NCBI RefSeq assembly: GCF_021390475.1
Contig: NZ_JAJUWS010000014.1
Span: 1-64,000 of the forward strand
Reading direction: 5' to 3'
From: Streptomyces sp. ST2-7A
GTDB lineage: Bacteria > Actinomycetota > Actinomycetes > Streptomycetales > Streptomycetaceae
DNA length: 64,000 nt
In this document: in pieces, positions 41,910 to 50,207 of the stretch
Numbering within the stretch: the first letter of the stretch is position 1
How the letters are laid out: each line of letters starts with the position of its first letter
Program-made: the position numbers and the translations under genes
Notes under the pieces: model-generated
What the model was told of the DNA's origin: nothing
Databases searched by the model: none
What the model saw: the letters and a program-made list of their open reading frames with translations, nothing else

Positions 41910-43352
41910 ATGACCACCGACGGGGATTCCGGGACCGACCGACCGCCGACCGTTCCACACGCCACCGCGCGCGAGCCGCTGGGGCGCTCGTACCGCCTGC
42001 TGTGGACCGCCTCCGGGCTGTCCAATCTCGCCGACGGCGTCGCCAAGCTCGCGCTGCCGCTGGCCGCCGCGCAGCTCACCCGCTCCCCGGCGGCCGTCGC
42101 CGGCGTCATGCTGGCCCTCACCCTGCCGTGGCTGCTGTTCGCGCTGCCCGTGGGTGTCTTCGTGGACCGCCTGGACCGGCGGCGGTTGATGCTCGGCGCG
42201 AACCTGCTGCGGGGGGCGTTGCTCGCGCTGCTCGTGCCGGCCGTCGCCCTGGGGCTGGACTCGATCTGGGCGCTGTACGCGGTCGCGTTGGGCCTGGGCA
42301 CCGCCGAGACGGTGTACGACACCTCCGCGCAGTCGATCCTGCCCCGCGTGGTGCGACGGGATCAGTTGAGCCGGGCCAACGGTCGCCTGTACGCGGTGGA
42401 GTTGAGCGCCAACGAGTTCGTCGGTCCGCCGTTGGCCGGGTTCCTCGTGGCGGCCGGGGTGCTCGCCGCCTTCGCCGCGCCGGGGGCGCTGTGGGTGGTC
42501 GCGGTGCTCGTGCTGTGGCCGATGCGGGGGTCGTTCCGGGCCGGGTCGGCGGGAGCGGGAACGGAGCCGGGAGCGGAATCGGGAACGGCCGGGGGTCGGG
42601 AGGGGAAGGTCCGGAAACGGCGGCTCGCGGCGGTGGGCACGGAGATCGCCGAGGGGCTGCGCTTCGTGTGGGGGAACCGGCTGCTGCGCACGTTCGCCAT
42701 GATGACCGGCGGGTTCAACCTGGCGACCAGCGCGGTGATGGCGATCATCGTGTTGTTCGCGGTGGGGCCGGGATCGCCGATGGGGCTCTCGGAGCCGGCG
42801 TTCGGCGTGCTGCTGGCGACGATGGCGGGCGGCAGCGTGGTCGGTTCGTTCCTCGTGGAGGGAATGGAGCGTCGGTTCGGCCGGGTGGTGCTGATCTTCG
42901 GGAGTGTGCTCACCGGCGCGTTGATGGTCGGGACCCCGGCGCTGACCACCGACCCGTTCGTCATCGGAACGGCGTTCGCCCTCGGCGGGGTCGGGATCGT
43001 GGCGTGGAACATCGTCGTCGTGTCGCTGCGGCAGCGGATCACCCCGGACCGGTTGCTGGGGCGGGTCAACAGCGCCTATCGGCTGGTGGCCTGGGGCACC
43101 CGCCCGTTGGGCGCGCTGCTCGGCGGGCTGGTGGCGGAGGTGTGGGGGCTGCGCGCGGTGTTCGCGGTGACGGCCGTGGTGATGCTGTCCCTGCTCACCG
43201 GGATGACGGTGGTCCGGGAACGAGCCATGGAGGACGCGGAGCGGAAGGCGGCCGAACGGGAGAGGCCCCGGGGGGAGGAATCGAACGACGGGACCGGTGT
43301 ACCGGCGCCGGCCGCCCCAGCTTCTCCCGGAGACCATCACGCACAGCCATAA
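41910..43352 (+). CDS. MFS transporter (efflux type)
   Basis: 480 residues with about ten to twelve transmembrane segments (for example LWTASGLSNLADGVAKLALPLAAAQL, VAGVMLALTLPWLLFALPVGVFVDRLDRRRLML). The MFS signature DRLDRRRLM follows segment 2. It resembles the MFS_3/enterobactin-exporter-like group. Substrate unknown; control by the divergent ArsR-type gene is likely. GGAG lies nine bases before ATG 41910; ATG 41895 is an alternative. A perfect hairpin begins one base after the stop. Confidence 0.88.
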   Translation: MTTDGDSGTDRPPTVPHATAREPLGRSYRLLWTASGLSNLADGVAKLALPLAAAQLTRSPAAVAGVMLALTLPWLLFALPVGVFVDRLDRRRLMLGANLLRGALLALLVPAVALGLDSIWALYAVALGLGTAETVYDTSAQSILPRVVRRDQLSRANGRLYAVELSANEFVGPPLAGFLVAAGVLAAFAAPGALWVVAVLVLWPMRGSFRAGSAGAGTEPGAESGTAGGREGKVRKRRLAAVGTEIAEGLRFVWGNRLLRTFAMMTGGFNLATSAVMAIIVLFAVGPGSPMGLSEPAFGVLLATMAGGSVVGSFLVEGMERRFGRVVLIFGSVLTGALMVGTPALTTDPFVIGTAFALGGVGIVAWNIVVVSLRQRITPDRLLGRVNSAYRLVAWGTRPLGALLGGLVAEVWGLRAVFAVTAVVMLSLLTGMTVVRERAMEDAERKAAERERPRGEESNDGTGVPAPAAPASPGDHHAQP

Positions 43353-43403
43353 CAGCAGGTGGGGCCCACTGTGACCGAAAGCCACAGTGGGCCCCACCTG
43401 CTG
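43353..43403 (+). terminator. 21-bp perfect hairpin after the MFS gene
   Basis: The arm 43353-43373 (CAGCAGGTGGGGCCCACTGT...) is the exact inverse complement of 43383-43403, with a 9-base loop ACCGAAAGC. It starts directly at the MFS stop codon. Strong intrinsic terminator. Confidence 0.85.
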
Positions 43404-43411
43404 AAACGCGA

Positions 43412-43446
43412 AACGGCGGCTCCCACCGTTCGGTGGGGCCGCCGTT
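43412..43446 (-). terminator. Second hairpin, for the convergent small gene
   Basis: AACGGCGGC-CCCACCG (one bulged T at 43421) pairs with CGGTGGG-GCCGCCGTT around TT. It lies 30 bases downstream of the minus-strand small hydrophobic gene. A third short stem, GGCCGCTTCAGCGGCC, follows near 43458-43473. Confidence 0.7.
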
Positions 43447-43475
43447 GCGCTTGGGGGGGCCGCTTCAGCGGCCCG

Positions 43476-43643
43476 TCACCATCGGTACCACGTACCACGA
43501 CCGCCGGTGGAGTTGGTGCTCCGCAGAACGAAGCCGAGAGCCCACACGACCAAGGCGATCACGGCGACCCACCACAGTGCCTCCAGCACGAAGCCGCCAC
43601 CGAACAGGAGCAGCACGAGGAGCAGAACGATCAGCCAAGGCAT
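43476..43643 (-). CDS. 55-residue hydrophobic membrane protein
   Basis: Reads MPWLIVLLLVLLLFGG, then LEALWWVAVIALVVWALGFVL and RSTNSTGGRGTWYRW. Two hydrophobic helices joined by a Gly-rich turn, ending in a short hydrophilic tail. Small proteins starting MPWLIVLLLVLLLFGG are very common in streptomycetes and of unknown function. The ATG is preceded by GGGAGAAAGAAG. Confidence 0.8.
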   Translation of the reverse strand: MPWLIVLLLVLLLFGGGFVLEALWWVAVIALVVWALGFVLRSTNSTGGRGTWYRW

Positions 43644-43712
43644 TTTGTCTTCTTTCTCCCGGTTGTCTTCATTCCTGCGTAATCGCCGCCTACCCCGTCA
43701 TGCTCCTGTCAC

Positions 43713-44039
43713 TCACTTCGGTTCCGGAATTTTTCCGCTTTCCTGAACCTTCCGCTCCCACCCCCTCATCAGGGTGTTCGCGGCACGTGACACGACCTCT
43801 CCGGGGGCGCGGAGCAGGTGGATCGCGGTGATCCGGTCCTCCTCCGCCTCCGTGGTGGCGATGATCTCCGTCTCACCCGTGATCGTCCTCCGCAAACCGG
43901 GAAGTCCCCGCCGGGCCCGGAGTCGGGACGGCTGGGACGACGGGGACGGAGACGGCGACGGGAGGAGTCGGCGGAACCAACGGCACCCGGTCCGGGGGCC
44001 GGAACCCCGAACCTCACGGATCGGCGCCCACCCCCGCAC
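43713..44039 (-). CDS. Hypothetical protein, doubtful
   Basis: Up to 108 residues from GTG 44039, overlapping the end of the rppA frame. The C-terminal part (TGETEIIATTEAEEDRITAIHLLRAPGEVVSRAANTLMRGWERKVQESGKIPEPK) looks protein-like, while the first half is a Ser/Pro/Arg run. No clear ribosome binding site. It fills an otherwise empty 370-base gap. Confidence 0.3.
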   Translation of the reverse strand: MRGWAPIREVRGSGPRTGCRWFRRLLPSPSPSPSSQPSRLRARRGLPGLRRTITGETEIIATTEAEEDRITAIHLLRAPGEVVSRAANTLMRGWERKVQESGKIPEPK

Positions 44040-45186
44040 CGGCCGGGGTCCGCCCGACGCCTTTCCCGGGCGGGGTGCCATTCACCCGCCCGGCCCGCTC
44101 GGCCTGCGCCGGCAGGGCCTCCCCCGGCGCCGGCCCGCCGACGGTCCACCGGCCCAGGGCACTCTCGGCGGTGATGCCGGGGCCGAACCCGGCGATCAGG
44201 CCCCGCGCGCCGTCCTCCACCCCGCCGTCCTCGAAGAGCCGGTCGAGGGCGTCGAAGATGACCGAGCTGGCGATGTTGCCGCGCTCGGTGAGGGTGGCCC
44301 GGCTGTAACGGAACATCGCCGGCTCCACCTCCAGGAACCGGCACAGGTCGTCCAGGATGCGGGGGCCACCCGCGTGGACGATGTAGAAGTCCAACTCGGA
44401 GGCGTTCCAGCCGTGTTCGCCCGCGAGGGTGAGCAGGGCGGGGGCGAGCATGGACATCGTGCCGGGGACCCGCTTGTCCAGCAGGAAGTGGAAGCCGGTC
44501 TCCCGGACCGCGTAGGAGATCCAGTCCTCGGTGTCCGGAACGAGGTGCGAGCCGTTGCGCTCCAGCCGGACGCCGGTGCCGCCCTCCCCGCCGCGCACCA
44601 CGGCGCAGGAGATGGCGTCCCCGAACAGGCCGTTGGACAGCAGCGATCCCACGCCCAGGTCGGTGGGTTGGTAGAGCAGCGAGCAGAACTCGCAGGAGAC
44701 GATGAGGACGTTGCTCTCCGGGTAGGCGGAGACGAAGTCGTGGGCGCGGTTGACGGCGGTCCCGCCGGCCGCGCATCCGAGTTGGGCGATGGGCAGTTGA
44801 CGGGTATCGGAGCGGAATCCCATGGTGTTGATCAGCCACGCGGTGAGCGAGGGCATCATGAAGCCGGTGCACGAGACGTAGACGATGAGGTCGATCTCGC
44901 GCCGGTCGAGGTTCGCGTTGGCCAACGCCCGGGAGACGACGGCGGGGACGCGCGCCTTGGCCTCCGCCTCGTAGACGGCGTTGCGACGGGTGAGACCGGG
45001 ATGGCGCAGGGTCTCCTCGATGGGTTGGACGATGTGCCGGGTCAGGACCCCGGTGTTCTCGATCAGTCGGAGGACCAGGGGCAGTTGGGGGTGGTCGGCG
45101 TGCGTGACGCGCGCCAGGTCCAGGGTCTCCTCGCGGGTGATGACGTGTTCGGGTACCGCGACGGCCGGGCGACAGAGTGTGGGCAT
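44014..45186 (-). CDS. rppA: 1,3,6,8-tetrahydroxynaphthalene synthase, type III PKS
   Basis: 390 residues. Condenses five malonyl-CoA to 1,3,6,8-tetrahydroxynaphthalene, which oxidises to flaviolin and melanin-like pigments. The triad is visible: Cys in LPIAQLGCAAGG, His in FYIVHAGGPRI, Asn in TERGNIASS. N-terminal MPTLCRPAVAVPEHVIT and much of the sequence follow streptomycete RppA closely. The C-terminal ~40 residues are low-complexity. It lies 24 bases downstream of a P450 gene on the same strand and is probably co-transcribed. Confidence 0.94.
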   Translation of the reverse strand: MPTLCRPAVAVPEHVITREETLDLARVTHADHPQLPLVLRLIENTGVLTRHIVQPIEETLRHPGLTRRNAVYEAEAKARVPAVVSRALANANLDRREIDLIVYVSCTGFMMPSLTAWLINTMGFRSDTRQLPIAQLGCAAGGTAVNRAHDFVSAYPESNVLIVSCEFCSLLYQPTDLGVGSLLSNGLFGDAISCAVVRGGEGGTGVRLERNGSHLVPDTEDWISYAVRETGFHFLLDKRVPGTMSMLAPALLTLAGEHGWNASELDFYIVHAGGPRILDDLCRFLEVEPAMFRYSRATLTERGNIASSVIFDALDRLFEDGGVEDGARGLIAGFGPGITAESALGRWTVGGPAPGEALPAQAERAGRVNGTPPGKGVGRTPAGAGVGADP

Positions 45187-45210
45187 GGGGGGTCCTTGTG
45201 TCCCTTCCCG

Positions 45211-46548
45211 TCACCAGGCGACGGGGAGGGCGAGGGGGAAACGCCAGATGGAGCTGGTGTTCCACTCGATCTCCTCGGCGGGGACGGCGAGTCTCAGCGA
45301 GGGGAAACGGTCGAAGAGGGTGCCGATGGCGACCTGGAGTTCCATCCGGGCCAGGTGGGAGCCGAGGCAGTGGTGGGAGCCCCAGCCGAAGGCCATGTGG
45401 GAGGGGCCCTCGCGGTCCGGGTCGATCTCGTCGGGCCGCTCGTACGCCTCCGGGTCGCGGTTGGCCGCGAGGTAGGAGACGTGGACGGTCTCACCGGCGC
45501 GGATGGTGACGCCGCCGACCTCCACGTCCTCAGTGGCGATCCGGGGGATGCCGACGCCCTTGCGGAAGGGGATGAAGCGCAGCAGCTCCTCCAGCAGCCC
45601 GGGCAGGGAGTCGGGGGCGGCGAGGAGCTTGGCGCGGGGTTCGGGATGGGTGAGCAGGGTGTGGGTGATGTTGCTGATCTGGTAGGTGGTGGTGTCGTGG
45701 CCGGTGAGCAGCAGGACCATGCCCATGACGGCCAACTCGTCGTCGTCCAGGACCTCCTCGCCGTCCCGGGCGGCGGCCAGGGTGCTGAGCAGGTCCTCGC
45801 CGGGGGTGCGGCGGCGGGTGGCGGTGAGATCGGCGAAGTAGGCGCGCAGATCGGCCTTGGCGCGGACGGCGGCGTCCCGGTCGGGGTTGCCGACGGCCAT
45901 CAGCGCGATCGCGTCGCGGCGCAGCGCGGGCCGGTCCTCCCGCGGCACATCCAGCAGGTCGCAGATGGTGGTCATGGGCAGGTGGGCGGCGAGGTGGGCG
46001 GCGACATCGGCGGGCGGGCCGTGCTCGGCCATCCCGTCGAGCAGGCCGTCCACGGTGCGCTGGGTGTGCGGGCGCAGCCGCTCGACGTGGCGGGCGGTGA
46101 AGCCGCGCGAGACCAGCCGCCGCAGGCGGGTCAGCTCGGGCGGGTCGAGCAGGTTGATCGACTCGTCCTGCACGATCGGGGCGGGGGTCATCCGGGGGAA
46201 GTCACGGCCGATGACGGCGGCCCGGCTGAACCGGCGGTCGGTGGTGACCAGGCGCACGTCCTCGTAGCGGGTGGCCAGCCACGCCTCGCCCTCGCCGTGG
46301 GCCATGCGGATGCGGGTGAGGGGGGTCTCGGCGGCGAGGCGGGTCAGTTCGGGGTCGGGGTCCAGGGCGGTGACGTCGGTGAAGGTGCAGCGAGGGACGG
46401 CGGGAGAGAGGGTGGGGGCGTCCGTGCCCGGCGCGCCCGCGGCACCGGCGCCCGCCGGGCAGGCGCCGGCGGGGCGCGGGGCGGGGGCTTCGGTCGGACA
46501 GGCCGGGTCGATGGGGTCGGCCGGACGGGCGTGGCCGGTGGTTTCCAC
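45211..46548 (-). CDS. Cytochrome P450, CYP158A-like
   Basis: 445 residues. I-helix LLLTGHDTTTYQ (acid-alcohol pair DT), K-helix E-x-x-R in LLEELLRFIPFRK, and heme loop AFGWGSHHCLGSHLAR with the cysteine ligand. The pairing with rppA fits the CYP158A group, which couples flaviolin into biflaviolin pigments. The first ~45 residues are an Ala/Pro-rich leader. GTG start with GGAGGTTCC upstream. Confidence 0.9.
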   Translation of the reverse strand: METTGHARPADPIDPACPTEAPAPRPAGACPAGAGAAGAPGTDAPTLSPAVPRCTFTDVTALDPDPELTRLAAETPLTRIRMAHGEGEAWLATRYEDVRLVTTDRRFSRAAVIGRDFPRMTPAPIVQDESINLLDPPELTRLRRLVSRGFTARHVERLRPHTQRTVDGLLDGMAEHGPPADVAAHLAAHLPMTTICDLLDVPREDRPALRRDAIALMAVGNPDRDAAVRAKADLRAYFADLTATRRRTPGEDLLSTLAAARDGEEVLDDDELAVMGMVLLLTGHDTTTYQISNITHTLLTHPEPRAKLLAAPDSLPGLLEELLRFIPFRKGVGIPRIATEDVEVGGVTIRAGETVHVSYLAANRDPEAYERPDEIDPDREGPSHMAFGWGSHHCLGSHLARMELQVAIGTLFDRFPSLRLAVPAEEIEWNTSSIWRFPLALPVAW

Positions 46549-46873
46549 GCGGAACCTCCGGTGGGTGGGGAGGGGCGTCGCCGGACGGCGACGCCGGTGG
46601 GTCGTGAGCGGTCCCTGCCTCCCCGGCGGGCCGGTGCTTCATGTGTGCGCCGCCGCGAATTCACCCCTGCGGGCAAAGCCCCGGCCCCACCCCGCGACGG
46701 TCCGTACGACCTCGGGCCCCGGCTTCGGAACACTGTGCCGCATCCCCTGCCCATAGCCTCACCCGGTGACGGGGCCCTTTCGCACGGAAGGGCCCGCCGG
46801 ATCGTTCCGACGGGGCCCGCCGTGCGGCCGTTGCCTCTTTGTGGTTTCGCGGTGTTTGCTCGCGGGCCCCGGT
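46549..46873. other. Promoter region of the P450-rppA pair and rhodanese terminator
   Basis: 325 bases without a gene. A hairpin GGGCCCTT (46772-46779) with AAGGGCCC (46788-46795) lies about 80 bases past the rhodanese stop and is the likely terminator. The rest presumably carries the P450 promoter. Confidence 0.5.
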
Positions 46874-47212
46874 TCAGAGCACCCGGGCCGACTCCCCGTC
46901 GGCGGTCAGGGGGCGGCCCGCCGCCTCCCAGGCGAGCATTCCGCCGTCCACGTTGACCGCGTCCACGCCCTGCTGCGTCAGGTAGGCGGTCACCTGTGCC
47001 GACCGGCCGCCCACCCGGCACACCACGTGCACCGGGCCGTCACCGGCGCGCTCCTCGATCTCCGCGCGGCGGGCGATCACCTCACCCATCGGGATGTGCA
47101 GGGCGCCCTCGGCGTGCCCGGCGGCCCATTCGTCGGGCTCGCGGACATCGAGCAGCAGCCCGTCGGCGGGGACGGCGTCCACCGTCACGGTGGGGACCTG
47201 TGCGAAGTTCAT
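46874..47212 (-). CDS. Single-domain rhodanese-like sulfurtransferase
   Basis: 112 residues. LLLDVREPDEWAAGHAEGALHIPMGEV and the active-site loop VCRVGGRSAQV containing the catalytic cysteine. Likely handles persulfide sulfur in the cytosol. Single-gene unit with the ATG matching the family start. Confidence 0.9.
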   Translation of the reverse strand: MNFAQVPTVTVDAVPADGLLLDVREPDEWAAGHAEGALHIPMGEVIARRAEIEERAGDGPVHVVCRVGGRSAQVTAYLTQQGVDAVNVDGGMLAWEAAGRPLTADGESARVL

Positions 47213-47313
47213 CCCACGACTGTAGGCGACCGACCGCGGCCGACCGCGGCCGAATCGGGCACGGGCGATGACGACGGGAGAGAGGACCGGGCGAGCACCG
47301 GGAGCGGTGGGGG

Positions 47314-48369
47314 TCAGGCGGTGTCGGAGCCGGTACCCGTGTCGGGGTCGGCGCCGGTGCCGGGGTCCGACGCCGTGCCGGCACCGGGTTCACCACCGGG
47401 GCCGATGACGGTCCCGGCCCGGTACAGCTCCGCCTCGCGGGTGCGGATCTTCTCCCGCAGCCCCTCGGCGATCTCCTCCAGCAGCGCGTCCGGGTCCTCC
47501 TCCCCCAGGCGCAACAGCGAACCGATCGCGCCGCCCTCCAGGGAGGCGGCGATCTCCGCGAGGAGATCCCGGCGTTCGGCCAGCCAGCCCAGGCGGGCGA
47601 CCAGTTCCTCGCCCCGCTGCATGGGCGACGGGCCACGCGACGGACCCGCCTCCCACTCCTCGGTCAGCGCGCGCAGCGTCGCCACGTCCCCCAGCGCGTA
47701 CGCCTGGTTGACCCGGGTCACGAACGCGCCCCGTCGGTCCATCTCCGCCGGCTCCGTCACCAGGTCGGGGTGGCAGCGGCGGATCAGCTCCCGGAACAGG
47801 GTCCGGGCCTCGGCGCCCGGCCGCACCCGGGGCGGGGGCGTGGCGGTGCGGTTGGTGAGCATCGCGGCGGTGTCGGGGGCCAGGCCGTCGGAGCCCAGCC
47901 AGTCCTGGAACAGCTCCGCCACGCCGGGCAGCGGCTGCACCCGGGCACGCGCCTCACGGGCCCTGCGGACATCCTCCGCGTCACCGGTGCGCGCGGCGAT
48001 CGTCTCGGCGATCCGCGCCTCCAGCTCCTCGATGTGGGCGTAGAGCGGACCGAGGCGTTCGTCGTGCAGGCGGGAGAAGTTCTCCACCTCGATGCGGAAG
48101 CTCTCCACGGCGATCTCGAACTCGATCAGCGCGGCCTCGGCGGCCCGCACCGCCTTCTCGAGCCGTTCGGCGGCCTCCGGGTCGATGTCGCCGGTCCCGG
48201 CGGGTCCGGCCGCGTGGTCGGTCCCGGCGGTGCCGGCCGTACCGGGTTCGTCGGCGGTTCCCGCCGGTCCCGGGGTGTCGGATGCCTCCGGGGCCTCCGG
48301 CGCGGGGGCGGCGGCGGGCCCGCCCGGGGCGTCGGTGCCGTTGGGGCCGTGGTCCTCCGTGGTGCTCAC
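47314..48369 (-). CDS. Coiled-coil protein with a J-domain-like HPD motif
   Basis: 351 residues from GTG. Order: Pro/Gly/Thr-rich leader (1-60), a coiled coil (about 62-140, ERLEKAVRAAEAALIEFEIAVESFRIEVENFSRLHDERLGPLYAHIEELEARI), and a segment near 195-235 reading ARTLFRELIRRCHPDLVTEPAEMDRRGAFVTRVNQAYALGD, which has the helix-HPD-helix-NxAY pattern of a DnaJ J-domain. A further helical region follows. It may recruit DnaK, but the match is by eye. No partner DnaK in the window. Confidence 0.75.
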   Translation of the reverse strand: MSTTEDHGPNGTDAPGGPAAAPAPEAPEASDTPGPAGTADEPGTAGTAGTDHAAGPAGTGDIDPEAAERLEKAVRAAEAALIEFEIAVESFRIEVENFSRLHDERLGPLYAHIEELEARIAETIAARTGDAEDVRRAREARARVQPLPGVAELFQDWLGSDGLAPDTAAMLTNRTATPPPRVRPGAEARTLFRELIRRCHPDLVTEPAEMDRRGAFVTRVNQAYALGDVATLRALTEEWEAGPSRGPSPMQRGEELVARLGWLAERRDLLAEIAASLEGGAIGSLLRLGEEDPDALLEEIAEGLREKIRTREAELYRAGTVIGPGGEPGAGTASDPGTGADPDTGTGSDTA

Positions 48370-48509
48370 CCCCGAAAGCCTAGACGAGGTCGTTCCCGGC
48401 CCGGTCGGTGGTCCCGGACGGTCGGGAACGGGAACGGGAACGGGCCGGGTGGAACCCGGGCCCGCCCGGGAGAACGGCCCGGAACGCGGTCGGGCCCCCG
48501 CTCCCCCTC

Positions 48510-48611
48510 GAGTTCCGACGGTCCTCGCGACACCCGTGATCTGTGGGAGTCGCGAGGACCGCGGGCGTTGGACGTGGTGATCTTGCGGTGTCGCGACGAT
48601 CCCTGGAACTC
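48510..48611. repeat. Imperfect long inverted repeat
   Basis: GAGTTCC...TCGCGACACC...GATC (48510-48541) is mirrored by the complement of 48578-48611 (GATC...GGTGTCGCGA...GGAACTC). Nested inside is a perfect 11-bp dyad GTCCTCGCGAC (48521-48531) and GTCGCGAGGAC (48549-48559). It lies between two genes, with no coding content. Confidence 0.6.
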
Positions 48612-48650
48612 AAGCCCCGGGTGGGGGGAACGGGGGCCCGGGCCGGGCGG

Positions 48651-50075
48651 TCATCCGCGCTGGTCGCGGAGCCGGACCGGCAGCCCGTGACTACGGGAGG
48701 TGGGACCGGGCAGCAGCGTGACGTCACCGGCCGAGGTCGCCGGCGCGACGGGCGCCGTCGGCGGGGCGGAGTGCGCGGGTGACGGGACCGGAGCGGTCGG
48801 GGCCGCCGGCTCGGCGACGCCGGCGGACGGGGCGGGAGCCGGCGCGGGCACCCGGATCCCCGGGTGGAGCGGTCGCCCGCCCAGCCGGCGCCGCACCCCG
48901 CGCACCAGCCGGCCGGCGGTGAACGTGGCGCCGTGGACGAAGCGCATCGACGGCCCGAAGGAGGGCGCCGCCGGCAGTCCGGCGAAGAACAGCCCGGGGC
49001 GCGAGGACTCGAAGTGCGCGCCCAGTTCGGGCGCCCCGGTGCCGCGCACCCGGCGCACCCCCACCCGCAGCTCCGGCGCCAACCAGTTCAGCCGGTTGAC
49101 GTCGGGCACGAAGCCGGTGGCGGCGATCACGTGGTCGGTCTCCACGGTCTCCATCGGGCCGTACCCCGAGGGACCGGTCACCCGCAGCCGCAGCCGGTCG
49201 CCGACGGGATCGGCCGTCACCACCTGTCGGCGCAGTCGGATCGGCACCCGGCCCACCACCCGGTCGCGCAGCCACCAGGCGCCGGCCGGGCCGAGCGCGG
49301 TGGAGGCGATGTGCGTGCGCATCGCCGTCGGCAGCACCCGCACCGCGCCCGGCACCTCCGACCACACCCAGCTGCTCCAGCCGGTGCCCAGGCCACTGTG
49401 CGGCTCGCGCAGGGTCTCCCGCAGGCCCCGGCGCAGTGGTTGCGGCGGGGTGTTCCAGCGCAGTGTCGAGGCGCGGGCCACAACGGTGGGCCGGGCACCG
49501 TTCTCCAGCAGCAGCGCCGCCGTCTCCAGGGCGGCCTGGCCGCCGCCGATCACGGTCACCTCGCGGTCGCGGAAGTGAGCGAGGTCGGCGTGCGAGCTGC
49601 TGTGCGAGGCCAGGTGCGGGGACAGGCCCCGCAGCGCGTGCGGGGTGTGCACGAACGGCATCACGCCGGCCGCCACCACCACCGTCCGGGTGGTGAACAG
49701 TTCGCCGTCGGCCGTCTCCACCCGGTAGCCGCCGGGCATCGGCGCCACGGAGACCACCAGCCGCTCCTCCACCGTGGGCCGCAGCCGCCCGGCGAACCAC
49801 ATGCCGTAGTCGGTGAAGGTGGAGATCGGCAGCGGTACACCGTGGTCGGCCCGCAGACCGCGCTCGGCGCACCAGGCGGCGAGGGTGTGGGTACCGGACG
49901 GGTCGGAGAGGTTGGAGGACCAGGGCTCGGACTTGAGGAACATGCCGCCGGGCATGTGGTCCCGCCAGGAGGCCATGGGCCGGCCCAGGACCCGCAGGTC
50001 CAGGCCGGCCGCCGCCGCGTGGGCGGCGATGGACAGTCCGTAGGGGCCGGCGCCCACCACTACCAGGTCGTGCAT
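48651..50075 (-). CDS. FAD-dependent monooxygenase-like oxidoreductase
   Basis: 474 residues with the flavin monooxygenase/lysine hydroxylase-like layout: FAD motif LVVVGAGPYGLSIAAHAAAAG, NADPH motif VTVIGGGQAALETAALL, and ATGFVPDVNRL near the end of the fold. The C-terminal ~75 residues are Pro/Ala-rich. It is in line with the ATP-grasp gene upstream (132-base gap) and may be co-transcribed. Substrate unknown. Confidence 0.85.
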   Translation of the reverse strand: MHDLVVVGAGPYGLSIAAHAAAAGLDLRVLGRPMASWRDHMPGGMFLKSEPWSSNLSDPSGTHTLAAWCAERGLRADHGVPLPISTFTDYGMWFAGRLRPTVEERLVVSVAPMPGGYRVETADGELFTTRTVVVAAGVMPFVHTPHALRGLSPHLASHSSSHADLAHFRDREVTVIGGGQAALETAALLLENGARPTVVARASTLRWNTPPQPLRRGLRETLREPHSGLGTGWSSWVWSEVPGAVRVLPTAMRTHIASTALGPAGAWWLRDRVVGRVPIRLRRQVVTADPVGDRLRLRVTGPSGYGPMETVETDHVIAATGFVPDVNRLNWLAPELRVGVRRVRGTGAPELGAHFESSRPGLFFAGLPAAPSFGPSMRFVHGATFTAGRLVRGVRRRLGGRPLHPGIRVPAPAPAPSAGVAEPAAPTAPVPSPAHSAPPTAPVAPATSAGDVTLLPGPTSRSHGLPVRLRDQRG

Positions 50076-50207
50076 CGGATCAGCCGCTCTCTTTCGGGGG
50101 TCGTCCGGTACCGGGAACGGTGCCCGGAGGGGTGCGGGATACGGGGATGTACGGAGTTCGGCGGGGGCGACCCGGCGGCGGAACGCCGGGGTCGGCCGCC
50201 CCGGGGG

